Positions 46,323-54,887 of a DNA stretch of 64,000 bases are shown here, piece after piece; the stretch's first letter is position 1; every line of letters starts with the position of its first letter. Source of the DNA: Mobiluncus curtisii subsp. curtisii ATCC 35241 (GTDB taxonomy: Bacteria > Actinomycetota > Actinomycetes > Actinomycetales > Actinomycetaceae); the NCBI RefSeq assembly GCF_000146285.1, contig NZ_GL385912.1, positions 1,534,336-1,598,335 on the forward strand. The letters run 5' to 3'. A program made the translations under genes and the position numbers. A model generated the notes under the pieces. It was not told where the DNA came from. It ran no database searches and was given only the letters and a program-made list of their open reading frames with translations.

Positions 46323-48011
46323 TTAGATACAGCCTAGGGGCTTCGGAATACCAGCTACGTAGCAGATGAGTTTATTTGGCTTGGATGGGAACAGCTCGAA
46401 CAGTTCTGCAATTGGGAAGTGTCCCGTCATTTCCATACGCTGCAGAGAGGGACTGACGTGGTATTTGACAAAACTCTGTCGGGCAAATTCGATGACTTCC
46501 CAATGTCGGGGGGTCATTTCCAAGTTAATCGCTCGCGCCAAATCAGTCCCGACCGCGCGGGTCCATTGACATGGATTCGTCATAAAGCCCTCCGCGTCCA
46601 CGTCAATACTTCTCCCTCCGGCTTCGTGGAGGACGGGTATTTTCAGAACTTTTGTGGAAAATGCCGCGGCAAGACAGGCGTTAGGGCGACGTTTCCAGGT
46701 GGGGGCGATTAAACTGTCGGCGTCTGGGGTCGTGTCTGGAGCAGACAGCGGAGTAGTGCCGTCGGGGCGTAAGCCCCAGCGCCTAAATTCCTTACCAAAA
46801 AGCTGTATATGAGAGAATCTGTCAAAAACACGCAGACCTGCCATGAACGCGCTATAGAACACGAACAGGAGCCGTTTTGCGAGGTGGTTTCTCCGTGTCT
46901 GTTTCAGCAACGACAGGGGGCCCAGGCGAGGAAAAAACCAGTTTCCAGTTACTGCCGGTACGGTGTAGGAACGATCAATTACGGTAGCCTGATTGTAACC
47001 GGTGTCGATAATGCACATCGCGTGACCATCGTAACGGCGCATCATTGACCTACCAGCCATGTAGTCAAGTAAATTAGAAACTAATACCCTAGATTGATAT
47101 ACGCACGCAGATCCAGATTTGGAAGTTGGCAAATCGGCAGTGTCACCAATGACAAAAATATCGGGGTATTCACGATGCTGCAGGGTTTCCAAATCTGGAT
47201 GCACAAATCCCATTTCATCGCCCAGCTCGGAATCCACGATGAATTGCTGACCTCGCATGGGAGGAACGGTCACCAGCATGTCGTAATCAATAGCCTTGCC
47301 GTCGTAGGCATACATCCGTTTTTCCGTTGCATCAATGTGGCGGACTACGAAGTCAGGCTGCACCTCGATGTCGCGCAGGCGCAACAGGTTAGAAAGATTC
47401 CGAGCAGCGATAGATTGCTCGAAAACCTGGGATTGCGGGGTAACTATCGTAATTTCGATGTCATCTCGGACCCGGTGGGTAAAGAAATAGTGATCGGCTT
47501 TCAGGGCGAACTCAATTGGGGCGACCGGGCAACGGATGGGGAATTCGGAGATATGCACGACGAGGTGACCGTGGGTAAAGGTCTGCAGCGCCCGGCGTAA
47601 GCGTCGCGCCCAAGCCAGGGTATAGAAAGAATAGATCCCTGTGTTCAGGAGGGTTCCCTTCGCCATTCCCTCGACCAACTCAGGACGACACTCGCATCCT
47701 GTTGCCAAGACCAGGTAATCATAGGAAATTTGTTTGGCCTGGGTGATGACCATTTTTGCGACCGGATCCACCGCGGTTACTTTATCCTGCAGGAAACGGA
47801 TTCCAGGATGGAGGGTCTGCCGGCGCCGCCGCCACAGCAGAGGATTCGGAATTTTCCCAAAAGGTAATGCGACAAAACCCGGTTGATAATAATGCCGAGT
47901 GGAATAGTCGATGACGGTGATTTGGAACTCTTTACAATCTAACCGGCGCGCCAGCGAATTTGCGGTGACGGTGCCACTGGTACCTCCACCAATAATCACC
48001 ACGTTTTTCAT
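46323..48011 (-). CDS. Sulfide:quinone reductase-like flavoprotein fused to a DsrC domain, copy A (two redox Cys)
   Basis: 562 residues. Residues 1-415 are an SQR-type FAD/NAD-fold disulfide oxidoreductase: FAD motif VVIIGGGTSGT, LVLATGCEC, second FAD motif DIFVIGDTADLPTSK, and cysteines C106, C161 and C333 at SQR-like positions. After a 55-residue linker, residues about 468-562 are a DsrC/TusE domain: DAEGFMTNP, HWEVIEFARQSF, ELFPSKP and the C-terminal arm with C550 and C561, ending KPLGCI. Both cysteines of true DsrC are present. SQR takes electrons from sulfide and makes sulfane sulfur; DsrC accepts sulfur on its arm. The fusion would channel sulfur or electrons between them. ATG at 48011 with AGG 6 bases upstream is preferred over 48023. 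Confidence 0.87.
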   Translation of the reverse strand: MKNVVIIGGGTSGTVTANSLARRLDCKEFQITVIDYSTRHYYQPGFVALPFGKIPNPLLWRRRRQTLHPGIRFLQDKVTAVDPVAKMVITQAKQISYDYLVLATGCECRPELVEGMAKGTLLNTGIYSFYTLAWARRLRRALQTFTHGHLVVHISEFPIRCPVAPIEFALKADHYFFTHRVRDDIEITIVTPQSQVFEQSIAARNLSNLLRLRDIEVQPDFVVRHIDATEKRMYAYDGKAIDYDMLVTVPPMRGQQFIVDSELGDEMGFVHPDLETLQHREYPDIFVIGDTADLPTSKSGSACVYQSRVLVSNLLDYMAGRSMMRRYDGHAMCIIDTGYNQATVIDRSYTVPAVTGNWFFPRLGPLSLLKQTRRNHLAKRLLFVFYSAFMAGLRVFDRFSHIQLFGKEFRRWGLRPDGTTPLSAPDTTPDADSLIAPTWKRRPNACLAAAFSTKVLKIPVLHEAGGRSIDVDAEGFMTNPCQWTRAVGTDLARAINLEMTPRHWEVIEFARQSFVKYHVSPSLQRMEMTGHFPIAELFELFPSKPNKLICYVAGIPKPLGCI

Positions 48012-48115
48012 TCCAAGCCTCATTGCTTCGTGATTTCGCCATCGAATCCGTTCAGAATTCTAACGAAAATAATAGCGTGGCGGGAACTGTTGAGAGACCG
48101 ACCCCTCGGTTTAAT

Positions 48116-49267
48116 TTATTTTTTGAACCGTCTGACCAGCTTCTTCAGTCTCCACGAGAGACCAGATGCAGCGGGAGACCAATCCGAGTTCCACTTACCT
48201 TGCTGCGAGGCAGCAAAATTATCCGCGGGATAGGCGGGCAGGGCTGCCGAAACCAGAGTCTTGCGAATATCCACTTCTCCGCTAATGGCTTCGTCCACGG
48301 CGCGCAGCAGAGGCAGTTCGTCCAAAAGCTGCGGGCAGCGCTGCTCGATGAGTGTCATTGCCAAGGGGGTGGAGTGTACCCCCTCGACCGTGTGCCCTGC
48401 CGCTTTCATTTCGGTTTCGGCTTCGTCCGGGTGCTCACCGCGCCCGAGACGCATCCCGAAAAACTTATTGCGGCCCGAAATACCGGTAACTTCCAGGTCG
48501 CCTACTCCCGCCAGACCAATGGCAGATTCCGGGCGACCGCCCAAAGCTTCGCAAACCAGAGACATCTCGCGAATTGCCTGGGCAAACACGGCGGCGCGCA
48601 AGTTAGATTGTGGAGATCCGGTTGATTCCTGAATGCCCTCGGTCACTCCCAGGGCGATGGCGTAGCTGTTTTTCAAAGGAGCCAAGACCTCCACCCCGGT
48701 AGTATCTTCAGCTGGAAAAGCGCGGTAATAATCAGTGCGTACTGTCCGGGCATAGTGAATTGCAGCTCCGAAATCCTGGCAGGCGTACACCGTCGCGGTG
48801 GGTTCACTCAACGCGCATTGGCGGGCGATGACGGGACCTCCGATGGACACCAGAGTCGGTAGTTCGGCGCCATTTGCCACCGCAATCTGTTCCATTGCTT
48901 CTGCCAGCAAATGAACTTGACCCGCTTCATCCTTGACAAAGCCCTTCGTCAGTACCCAGACTGCCCGCACACGGTCGAAGTATGGCGCCAGACGTCTGGT
49001 GATATCGGGTAGACCTACTGCGGCAACACATATCGCCAGCACTTCCGCGCCTCTCACTGCCGCATCAAGGTGTTTGGCGCGGTAGGTCTTAACCTGGGGT
49101 GCCAAGGGCACGTGAATCGCGGGGTGGGGTTGACCCTGAGCATAGGCATCCAAAACGACATCGTCGTATTCGGTTCCCCACATGGCTACGTCCCAACCCG
49201 TGTCAACAAGTGGTCGGCAGAGCGCCGTACCCATCGCTGACGCTCCGATTACACATATCTTTGGCAT
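48116..49267 (-). CDS. gpsA: NAD(P)-dependent glycerol-3-phosphate dehydrogenase
   Basis: Reduces dihydroxyacetone phosphate to glycerol 3-phosphate for phospholipids. The catalytic lysine is in LKNSYAIALG, substrate segment GLAGVGDLEVT is present, and the GPVIARQ stretch replaces the usual GP(S/N)xA. The N-terminal nucleotide loop reads GASAMGTALC, with Ser where the second Gly of GxGxxG is expected. At 383 residues it is about 45 longer than usual; the extra C-terminus ends in a basic segment SWRLKKLVRRFKK that could touch the membrane. GAGAGGTGGG precedes ATG. It is flanked on both sides by the sulfur cassettes with gaps of 72 and 104 bases. Confidence 0.88.
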   Translation of the reverse strand: MPKICVIGASAMGTALCRPLVDTGWDVAMWGTEYDDVVLDAYAQGQPHPAIHVPLAPQVKTYRAKHLDAAVRGAEVLAICVAAVGLPDITRRLAPYFDRVRAVWVLTKGFVKDEAGQVHLLAEAMEQIAVANGAELPTLVSIGGPVIARQCALSEPTATVYACQDFGAAIHYARTVRTDYYRAFPAEDTTGVEVLAPLKNSYAIALGVTEGIQESTGSPQSNLRAAVFAQAIREMSLVCEALGGRPESAIGLAGVGDLEVTGISGRNKFFGMRLGRGEHPDEAETEMKAAGHTVEGVHSTPLAMTLIEQRCPQLLDELPLLRAVDEAISGEVDIRKTLVSAALPAYPADNFAASQQGKWNSDWSPAASGLSWRLKKLVRRFKK

Positions 49268-49339
49268 TGCCCACCTCTCAAAACAAACGGCACCAAGCCA
49301 CTTTACCGCACTGGTGACGGGGCGACCTACCCGGAAAAC

Positions 49340-49978
49340 TTAGATGAAGATAATCTGTGCTCCCTCGGACATCTCGATGAAAGTATCAGCATCGACAATT
49401 CCTCGGACGCATTTGTGTAGATGACGCGGTGTCAGCTTCATCATGTCTGCCGAAAGTTTACATGCCCACAGGTTCGCCCCCAGTTGCGCAATCTGTTCAA
49501 GCATGTCGCGTACGGGCGGAATTTCCATCCTTTGCAGCTCATTTTTCATGTACCAGGTAGAAAGTTTCGTCATTCCCGGCAGGACGCCTAACGATGGAGA
49601 AAAATGCATATCCCCTAATCCGGGATAATACTTTTCCAGTGTGGGAAAGTGCATGGCAGCGTTGCCTTGCATGGTGAACTTGAGTCGGTCCATCGTACGT
49701 TTATTGATTATGTCCAAGCCCCAGAAAGTAAAGAATATGTCCACGTGAACCCCCGCGTTGAGTGCGGAGTGAGCCATGATCAAGGCAGGGTATGCCATGT
49801 CGAGGTTGCCTTTGGAACAGATAAACGCCATCTTGCGGTCTACGTAGGTAATCTCGTCAGCTTCTCTTATTGAGTCAGCATTTGCGGGTGCGTTTGGTGG
49901 TGGAGTCATAATCCTGATCTTTGATGGTATGTTTTGTCTCTCGGAAGGTTCTGGAATCTGGTCAGTTAAGCTTGCCAT
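49340..49978 (-). CDS. DsrE2-type sulfur carrier protein, copy B
   Basis: Paralogue of copy A: FICSKGNLDMAYPALIM, FFTFWGLDI and WACKLSADMM with conserved C173; further cysteines at 54 and 190. Reading from ATG at 49978 gives 212 residues. That codon lies 2 bases after the SQR-fusion stop codon, so coupled translation is likely. ATG at 49909 would give an N-terminus of copy A length, and ATG at 49990 overlaps the upstream stop. The role is inferred as for copy A, receiving or delivering sulfane sulfur for the partner fusion protein. Confidence 0.83.
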   Translation of the reverse strand: MASLTDQIPEPSERQNIPSKIRIMTPPPNAPANADSIREADEITYVDRKMAFICSKGNLDMAYPALIMAHSALNAGVHVDIFFTFWGLDIINKRTMDRLKFTMQGNAAMHFPTLEKYYPGLGDMHFSPSLGVLPGMTKLSTWYMKNELQRMEIPPVRDMLEQIAQLGANLWACKLSADMMKLTPRHLHKCVRGIVDADTFIEMSEGAQIIFI

Positions 49979-49980
49979 TT

Positions 49981-51702
49981 TCACACGCATCCCACAGGTT
50001 TCGGGGCCCCCGCGAGGAAGGCTAACTTTTTCGCTGGCTTGGTTCCAAACATTTCAAAAACGGTTTTGACCTTGAATCCCCCTACCTTGGCAATCCGTCC
50101 CAAGGTTGGAGAGACGCCGTATTCTTCAAATTCGCGGCGGACAAAACGCACCACTTCCCAAGCAGCATCATCTAGCTCTATGTGCAAAGCCGCCGCTAAA
50201 CCCTTGGCGACTTCGTCATTCCACTGTTCCGGATGAATCATGAAACCCTCATCGGTTACGTCAATAGGTATGCCGTTGACTTGGTGCAATACTGGAATTT
50301 GGTTACTAGCGGCAGGGGTTGGCGGTTCACAGCTGGGGGTGGGATACGGAGCCACCTGAGGAGTCGGAGGAGTCACCTTGACCACGGGAACCCGAACTTG
50401 TGGAGAGGGAGATACTGCTTGACGTGGCTTCGGAGGAAGCGCTGTGACTCCATCATCACGCAGACCCCACCGAGCAAAGTCCTTGCCAAATCTAGGCATG
50501 TTACGAGGTAGCAGCAGCGGAAGACCGCGCACCAAGAGACCCCAATATGCGAAATAGAACCCTATTTTAGCCAAGTGGTTGAAATGAGTTTCTTTCAGCA
50601 GGCTTAGCGGTCCCACCAGGGGGAGGGGAAACTTGCCCGTGACTGGCTGTACGTCATAGTTAAAGTCGAGCAACAGCGCCTTGTGAAATCCCGACTCAAT
50701 AAAGCAAGTGACGTGTCCATCAAAAGATTCCGTCAAGGGTTTGCCGCGTAAGTAATTGAGGAAATTCGGCACGAAAGTCTTGGCTTGGAAATGAGTCACT
50801 GCGCCGGCCTTGGAAGTGGGAAAATCTCCCGCGTCGCCCAGCACGAAAATATCCGGGTAGGCGGTGGATTGCAAAGTGTGCTTATTCACGGAAACATAGT
50901 TGGAGTCATTTCCCAAGCCAGAATCAGCGATGTATTGCTGACCCATGGTCGGAGGGGTTGTCACCAGTAAATCAAAGGGGATTTCCCGCCCGTCGTAGCC
51001 AATCAGAACTTTGCGTTTCGGGTCGAGGTATTCAACGTTAAAGTCGGTTTCCAATTCGATGTCACGATGACGCAACAACTCTCCGAGCTGTGCTTTGGCT
51101 ACGGGTCTAGTAAAAGCCCCGTCCAGCGGGGTGACGAAAGTGATATCTATGTCTAAACGGCGTCTGCGCATGAAAAAGAACCAATCCGCCAAGAGCGCGA
51201 ATTCCAGCGGGGCTACGGGGCACTTGATGGGCATTTCGGAGATGTGCACGACTAGATGCCCGCGCTTGAATTGCTGCATCGCCCGGTGCAGACGGACTGC
51301 GCCACCCAAGCTGTAAAAGTCATAGACGGATTTGCGCCACACCCTGGGGTCGCTCATTCCCGGCACTTGGTCGGGGCGGATGGTGCATCCCGTGGCAATT
51401 ATGAGGTAATGGTAAGGGATAATCTGACTTCCAAGTTCTATGGTTTTAGCCACCGGATCCACTCGTTTGATGGTATCCATGAGGAAACGCACTCCCCTAG
51501 GCAAGAAATGCGAACGAGGTTTCACGACGCGGCGGGGTTTATACAGACCGAAAGGTATAAAGAGGTATCCCGGCTGGTAGTGATGGTTATTGTCGCGGTC
51601 CACTACCGTGATGCGGTATTCATGGGCAGGAAGTTTTCTGTACAGGCGATTAGCTACGGTTGACCCGGCAGTGCCGCCGCCGAGGATGACGATTTCCTGC
51701 AT
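49981..51702 (-). CDS. Sulfide:quinone reductase-like flavoprotein fused to a DsrC/TusE domain, copy B (single redox Cys)
   Basis: 573 residues, aligning without gaps to copy A over the first 415. FAD motif IVILGGGTAGS, LIIATGCTIRP, DIFVLGDAGDFPTSK, and the same three cysteines C106, C161 and C333. The linker of about 60 residues is Pro-rich and has an extra C458. Residues about 478-573 are a DsrC/TusE domain (TDEGFMIHP, WEVVRFVRREFEEYGVSP, ending KPVGCV). The arm keeps C572, but the second cysteine position is alanine (A561), the pattern of TusE-type relay proteins rather than DsrC. AAAGGAGA precedes ATG at 51702. It is the first gene of the five-gene minus-strand group and divergent from murT. 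Confidence 0.87.
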   Translation of the reverse strand: MQEIVILGGGTAGSTVANRLYRKLPAHEYRITVVDRDNNHHYQPGYLFIPFGLYKPRRVVKPRSHFLPRGVRFLMDTIKRVDPVAKTIELGSQIIPYHYLIIATGCTIRPDQVPGMSDPRVWRKSVYDFYSLGGAVRLHRAMQQFKRGHLVVHISEMPIKCPVAPLEFALLADWFFFMRRRRLDIDITFVTPLDGAFTRPVAKAQLGELLRHRDIELETDFNVEYLDPKRKVLIGYDGREIPFDLLVTTPPTMGQQYIADSGLGNDSNYVSVNKHTLQSTAYPDIFVLGDAGDFPTSKAGAVTHFQAKTFVPNFLNYLRGKPLTESFDGHVTCFIESGFHKALLLDFNYDVQPVTGKFPLPLVGPLSLLKETHFNHLAKIGFYFAYWGLLVRGLPLLLPRNMPRFGKDFARWGLRDDGVTALPPKPRQAVSPSPQVRVPVVKVTPPTPQVAPYPTPSCEPPTPAASNQIPVLHQVNGIPIDVTDEGFMIHPEQWNDEVAKGLAAALHIELDDAAWEVVRFVRREFEEYGVSPTLGRIAKVGGFKVKTVFEMFGTKPAKKLAFLAGAPKPVGCV

Positions 51703-51844
51703 GGTATTCTCCTTTGACTTCTTCGCCCAAAGCGTTTTGTAATAAATCGTTAGCTGTCGCAGAATTCGCTGTTATATCAATAGACTTGCATGTTACTGTT
51801 AGGTAGTATGCAGGGCTGTATGAGATTGTTTTTGATATTGCCCT

Positions 51845-51856
51845 TAGAATTGTTAC
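51845..51856 (+). promoter_or_regulatory. -10 box of a probably leaderless murT transcript
   Basis: TAGAAT (51845-51850) ends 6 bases before the GTG start at 51857, with no ribosome-binding sequence. Confidence 0.55.
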
Positions 51857-53293
51857 GTGAGTTCATCCGTTTCTTCCTCAGACCTAAACAGTCTATCGGT
51901 CCTGCCTTGGAAAGGTCGACTGAATTTTCGTGATCGCCTCGCATTAGCGGCGGGCAGAGGTGCGGCGTGGCTGTCCCGAGTCACCCGGCGAGGCAGCGGT
52001 GGCATGATTGGCGGTCGGGTAGCGTTGCGGCTGCAGCCTAAGATTCTGGAGCATTTGGCGGCAGATCGGCTTGTTGCTTTGGTCACGGGTACTAATGGGA
52101 AAACAACAACTACGCGAATGCTCAGCGAAGCAGTCCGGGCGGGAGGCGTAGCTGTAGCTTCAAACCGTGGCGGAGATAACATGACTCCCGGAGTTGTCGC
52201 GGCTTTGATGTCGAATCCGCGCGCTGGCGTGGCGATTCTGGAAATTGATGAAATGCACCTGGAGCTGATTGCGAAAGCAACTCGCCCGCGGGTTATCGTG
52301 TTGTTGAACCTCTCACGTGATCAGCTGGATCGAGTGGGGGAAATCGCAGTTATTGAAAAACGCATCCGTCGCGCTGTCGATGAAAATCCACAAGCCTACG
52401 TGGTCGCCAATGTGGATGATCCTCTGATGACCTCGGCAGCTTGGGATAGCGCGCATCCCGTCTGGGTCGCGGCAGGCAAAGGCTGGAATGGAGACTCCTT
52501 GACAGCGCCTCGAACCGGCGGAGCTATTATTTATTCTCCGGATGAATCGGACGCGACCACTGGAAAACCACCTGAACTCGCTTCCGGTCTCGACCGGGAT
52601 GTGTCGTGGCGCTCGATTCCAGTCGAGGAACTGCTGGCTCATGAGGTGCCTTGGGACAAGCCCCCGACCCAGTCTGAGTTTGCTCGGCCTCACCCGAAGT
52701 GGATTTGGAAAGCCGAGAGCTACCAGCCCGGTGTTCCTGTGCAGCTAATCGATACCGGCAGTGGGCAGGAAACAACCGCGACGATACAGCTCCCCGGTCG
52801 AGCAAATCGTGGCAATGCCCTGCAGGCTTTCGTGGCAGCGAGATTACTGGGCGTGGAGGTCTCCGCTGCTGCTACCGGTATCGCTCAAGTGAAAGATGTG
52901 GCAGGGCGTTACGCTAGTTTCAGCGTGGATGGGCGCCATGTGCGGATGCTGTTAGCAAAGAATCCGGCAGGATGGATGGAATCTCTGACGATGCTGAACC
53001 CGCAGGCTGAAATCATCGTGGGAGTCAACGGTCAAATTCCCGATGGAACCGATTTGAGCTGGCTGTGGGATGTGAATTTTGAATCTTTAAGCGGAAAAAC
53101 CGTGGTCGCTACCGGCGAACGTGGCGCTGATTTACAGGTGCGTTTGAACTACGCCGACATTGAGACACGTTGGGCATCGACAGTTTTGGATGCTATCGAG
53201 ATGGTTGCGCCCGGTGAAGTTGATTTATTGTTGAACTACACAAGTTTCCGTGATGCACGGGCTGAATTTGTAGCACGAGGGTGGTTGCAGTGA
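51857..53293 (+). CDS. murT: Lipid II isoglutaminyl synthase, glutamate-activating subunit MurT
   Basis: With GatD it amidates the D-glutamate of lipid II to D-isoglutamine, which is needed for peptidoglycan cross-linking. A Mur ligase core has P-loop TGTNGKTTTTRM and nucleotide segment NLSRDQLDRVGE; a C-terminal DUF1727 domain ends NYTSFRDARAEF. The 478 residues are normal length. The four-cysteine zinc ribbon usual in the middle of MurT is absent: no cysteine occurs in the protein, and the region at about 220-300 is a Ser/Pro/Glu-rich insert instead. The stop overlaps the gatD start. Confidence 0.92.
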   Translation: MSSSVSSSDLNSLSVLPWKGRLNFRDRLALAAGRGAAWLSRVTRRGSGGMIGGRVALRLQPKILEHLAADRLVALVTGTNGKTTTTRMLSEAVRAGGVAVASNRGGDNMTPGVVAALMSNPRAGVAILEIDEMHLELIAKATRPRVIVLLNLSRDQLDRVGEIAVIEKRIRRAVDENPQAYVVANVDDPLMTSAAWDSAHPVWVAAGKGWNGDSLTAPRTGGAIIYSPDESDATTGKPPELASGLDRDVSWRSIPVEELLAHEVPWDKPPTQSEFARPHPKWIWKAESYQPGVPVQLIDTGSGQETTATIQLPGRANRGNALQAFVAARLLGVEVSAAATGIAQVKDVAGRYASFSVDGRHVRMLLAKNPAGWMESLTMLNPQAEIIVGVNGQIPDGTDLSWLWDVNFESLSGKTVVATGERGADLQVRLNYADIETRWASTVLDAIEMVAPGEVDLLLNYTSFRDARAEFVARGWLQ

Positions 53294-54129
53294 ACGAATC
53301 GACGTTGCGTATCGGGATCTTAATGCCCGAAGTATTGGGTACTTACGGAGACGGCGGTAACGCGGTGGTGCTGGCGCATCGAGCCAAATTGTTGGGCTAT
53401 CAATCTGAGATTGTTCACGTGAGCTGCACTGAGGCAATCCCGGAGAGCCTGGATATCTACACTTTGGGCGGTGGGGAAGACGTTGCGCAAACCATTGCCT
53501 CTCGCCGCCTCTTAACCGACCGCGGATTGGAACGAGCGGTACAAAAACAAAAACCCGTTCTCGCGATATGTGCAGCATTCCAGGTTCTAGGAACTTGGTA
53601 CACGGACGCGGAAGGCAGACGCACCGAAGGGGCAGGATTGCTGGACGTGGTGACTCTGCCGCAAGGAGCGCGAGCTATCGGAGAATTAATCAATTCCCCG
53701 AGCGGTTTACCGTTGGAACGAGAACTGAGTGAACCCCTGACTGGTTTTGAGAATCACGGGGGCGCAACCCTCTTGGGTCGGGACGCATCCCCATTGGGAT
53801 TCGTGACCTCTGGCATCGGTAACGGTCAGCCGGGGGTAGCTCCGGGACTGGCAGACGGTGCTAGTGCAGCAGCCGGTGTACAGCAGGGGCGTGAAGTCAG
53901 CCGGGAGATTCCGGAGGGCTATCGTGTCGCAGAGGACGGAAAACCAATGGAAGGTTGCGTGCAGGGTTCTATCATTGCGACCTATCTGCACGGTCCGTGT
54001 TTGGCTCGAAATCCGCAGCTGGCTGACTTGCTGTTAGCCCGCGCCTTGGGAATTCCCCTGCCCCTGGCGGTACCGGAAATTCCTGGATTGCAACGTTTGC
54101 GTCAGGAACGTTTAGCCGCGATTAAATAA
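53290..54129 (+). CDS. gatD: Lipid II isoglutaminyl synthase, glutaminase subunit GatD
   Basis: A class I glutamine amidotransferase-like subunit that supplies ammonia to MurT. The nucleophile cysteine is in AICAAFQVLG (near residue 94), the oxyanion region is LGGGEDVAQT, and the catalytic histidine lies in ATYLHGP. GTG at 53290 overlaps the murT TGA (GTGA) and has GAGG upstream. It has 279 residues, about 35 more than S. aureus GatD because of an insertion around 190-215. Its last 8 bases overlap the end of the convergent NYN-domain gene. Confidence 0.92.
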   Translation: MNESTLRIGILMPEVLGTYGDGGNAVVLAHRAKLLGYQSEIVHVSCTEAIPESLDIYTLGGGEDVAQTIASRRLLTDRGLERAVQKQKPVLAICAAFQVLGTWYTDAEGRRTEGAGLLDVVTLPQGARAIGELINSPSGLPLERELSEPLTGFENHGGATLLGRDASPLGFVTSGIGNGQPGVAPGLADGASAAAGVQQGREVSREIPEGYRVAEDGKPMEGCVQGSIIATYLHGPCLARNPQLADLLLARALGIPLPLAVPEIPGLQRLRQERLAAIK

Positions 54130-54697
54130 AATCTTCCGGGACAAATTCGCTCAGCTGGATAGCTCCGATACGGGGCAGTGGTGCATTGAAAGCGTGAATC
54201 TCCCGTTCTAAATCCACGATTTTTAGACCGCTTTCCTCGAGAGTGCGCAACTCGCCGGAGAGGAATTCTTCAAACCCGACCACCGTAACGTCGTGGTCGT
54301 TGCGCAGCAGACTGCGCAATTGAGGTTCAAAATCACCATCGTGAGAAACTAATACCACATTTCCGTATTCTTGTTTGTCGATAGCTTCTAAAGTGCGCTG
54401 AATCCCCACGTCAACAACCTTTTCATCCCTTTCAGAAGCAAGCGGAATCGGTTGGTAATTCATCGCCAGTAGGGCTTGGACAAACGTCATGGGCATGTGC
54501 GCGGACGCATTTAGAAAGAACAGCCCTTTGGTTTGACCCGGAAAGGTTTCCGAGACATAGTCGCGGACACGATCCCAGCGGGGGCGTTCGTCAGGGTCGG
54601 GACGACGTCCCAAGACGCTCAGCCCTAAGGTTGCGTCGATGTTTTCTCCATCGACTAAAAGGTAAGTCGTTTCTTCTTCAGGAATTTGCAGCTTCAT
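54122..54697 (-). CDS. NYN/PIN-like domain protein (LabA type)
   Basis: A 191-residue putative ribonuclease of the NYN family. Acidic active-site positions are visible in LLVDGENID, DEKVVDVGI and VSHDGDFEPQL, matching the LabA-like DUF88/NYN pattern. The RNA target is unknown. A purine-rich AAAGAAAA lies before ATG but no clear Shine-Dalgarno. It is convergent with gatD and overlaps it by 8 bases. Confidence 0.82.
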   Translation of the reverse strand: MKLQIPEEETTYLLVDGENIDATLGLSVLGRRPDPDERPRWDRVRDYVSETFPGQTKGLFFLNASAHMPMTFVQALLAMNYQPIPLASERDEKVVDVGIQRTLEAIDKQEYGNVVLVSHDGDFEPQLRSLLRNDHDVTVVGFEEFLSGELRTLEESGLKIVDLEREIHAFNAPLPRIGAIQLSEFVPEDFI

Positions 54698-54847
54698 TGA
54701 GTTTTTCTTTACTTACAGTATTTATCTTTAAATTTTCAAAATTTGAATAGCCGGGACTTCCAAAAGGTATCCCGATATTTTCAGACTTCTCAGCATCCTA
54801 TAACTTTTTTAACTATGTCGTTGGGCGGATAACTGCCCTAAAAAACA

Positions 54848-54874
54848 GTTTTGACCCGGAAACCGGGTCAAAAC
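54848..54874 (-). terminator. Terminator after the TPM-domain gene
   Basis: A perfect 12-bp stem (54848-54859 with 54863-54874) with loop AAA. On the minus strand it is followed by TGTTTTTTAG and lies 13 bases after the stop codon. Confidence 0.9.
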
Positions 54875-54887
54875 AATTATCAGAGGA

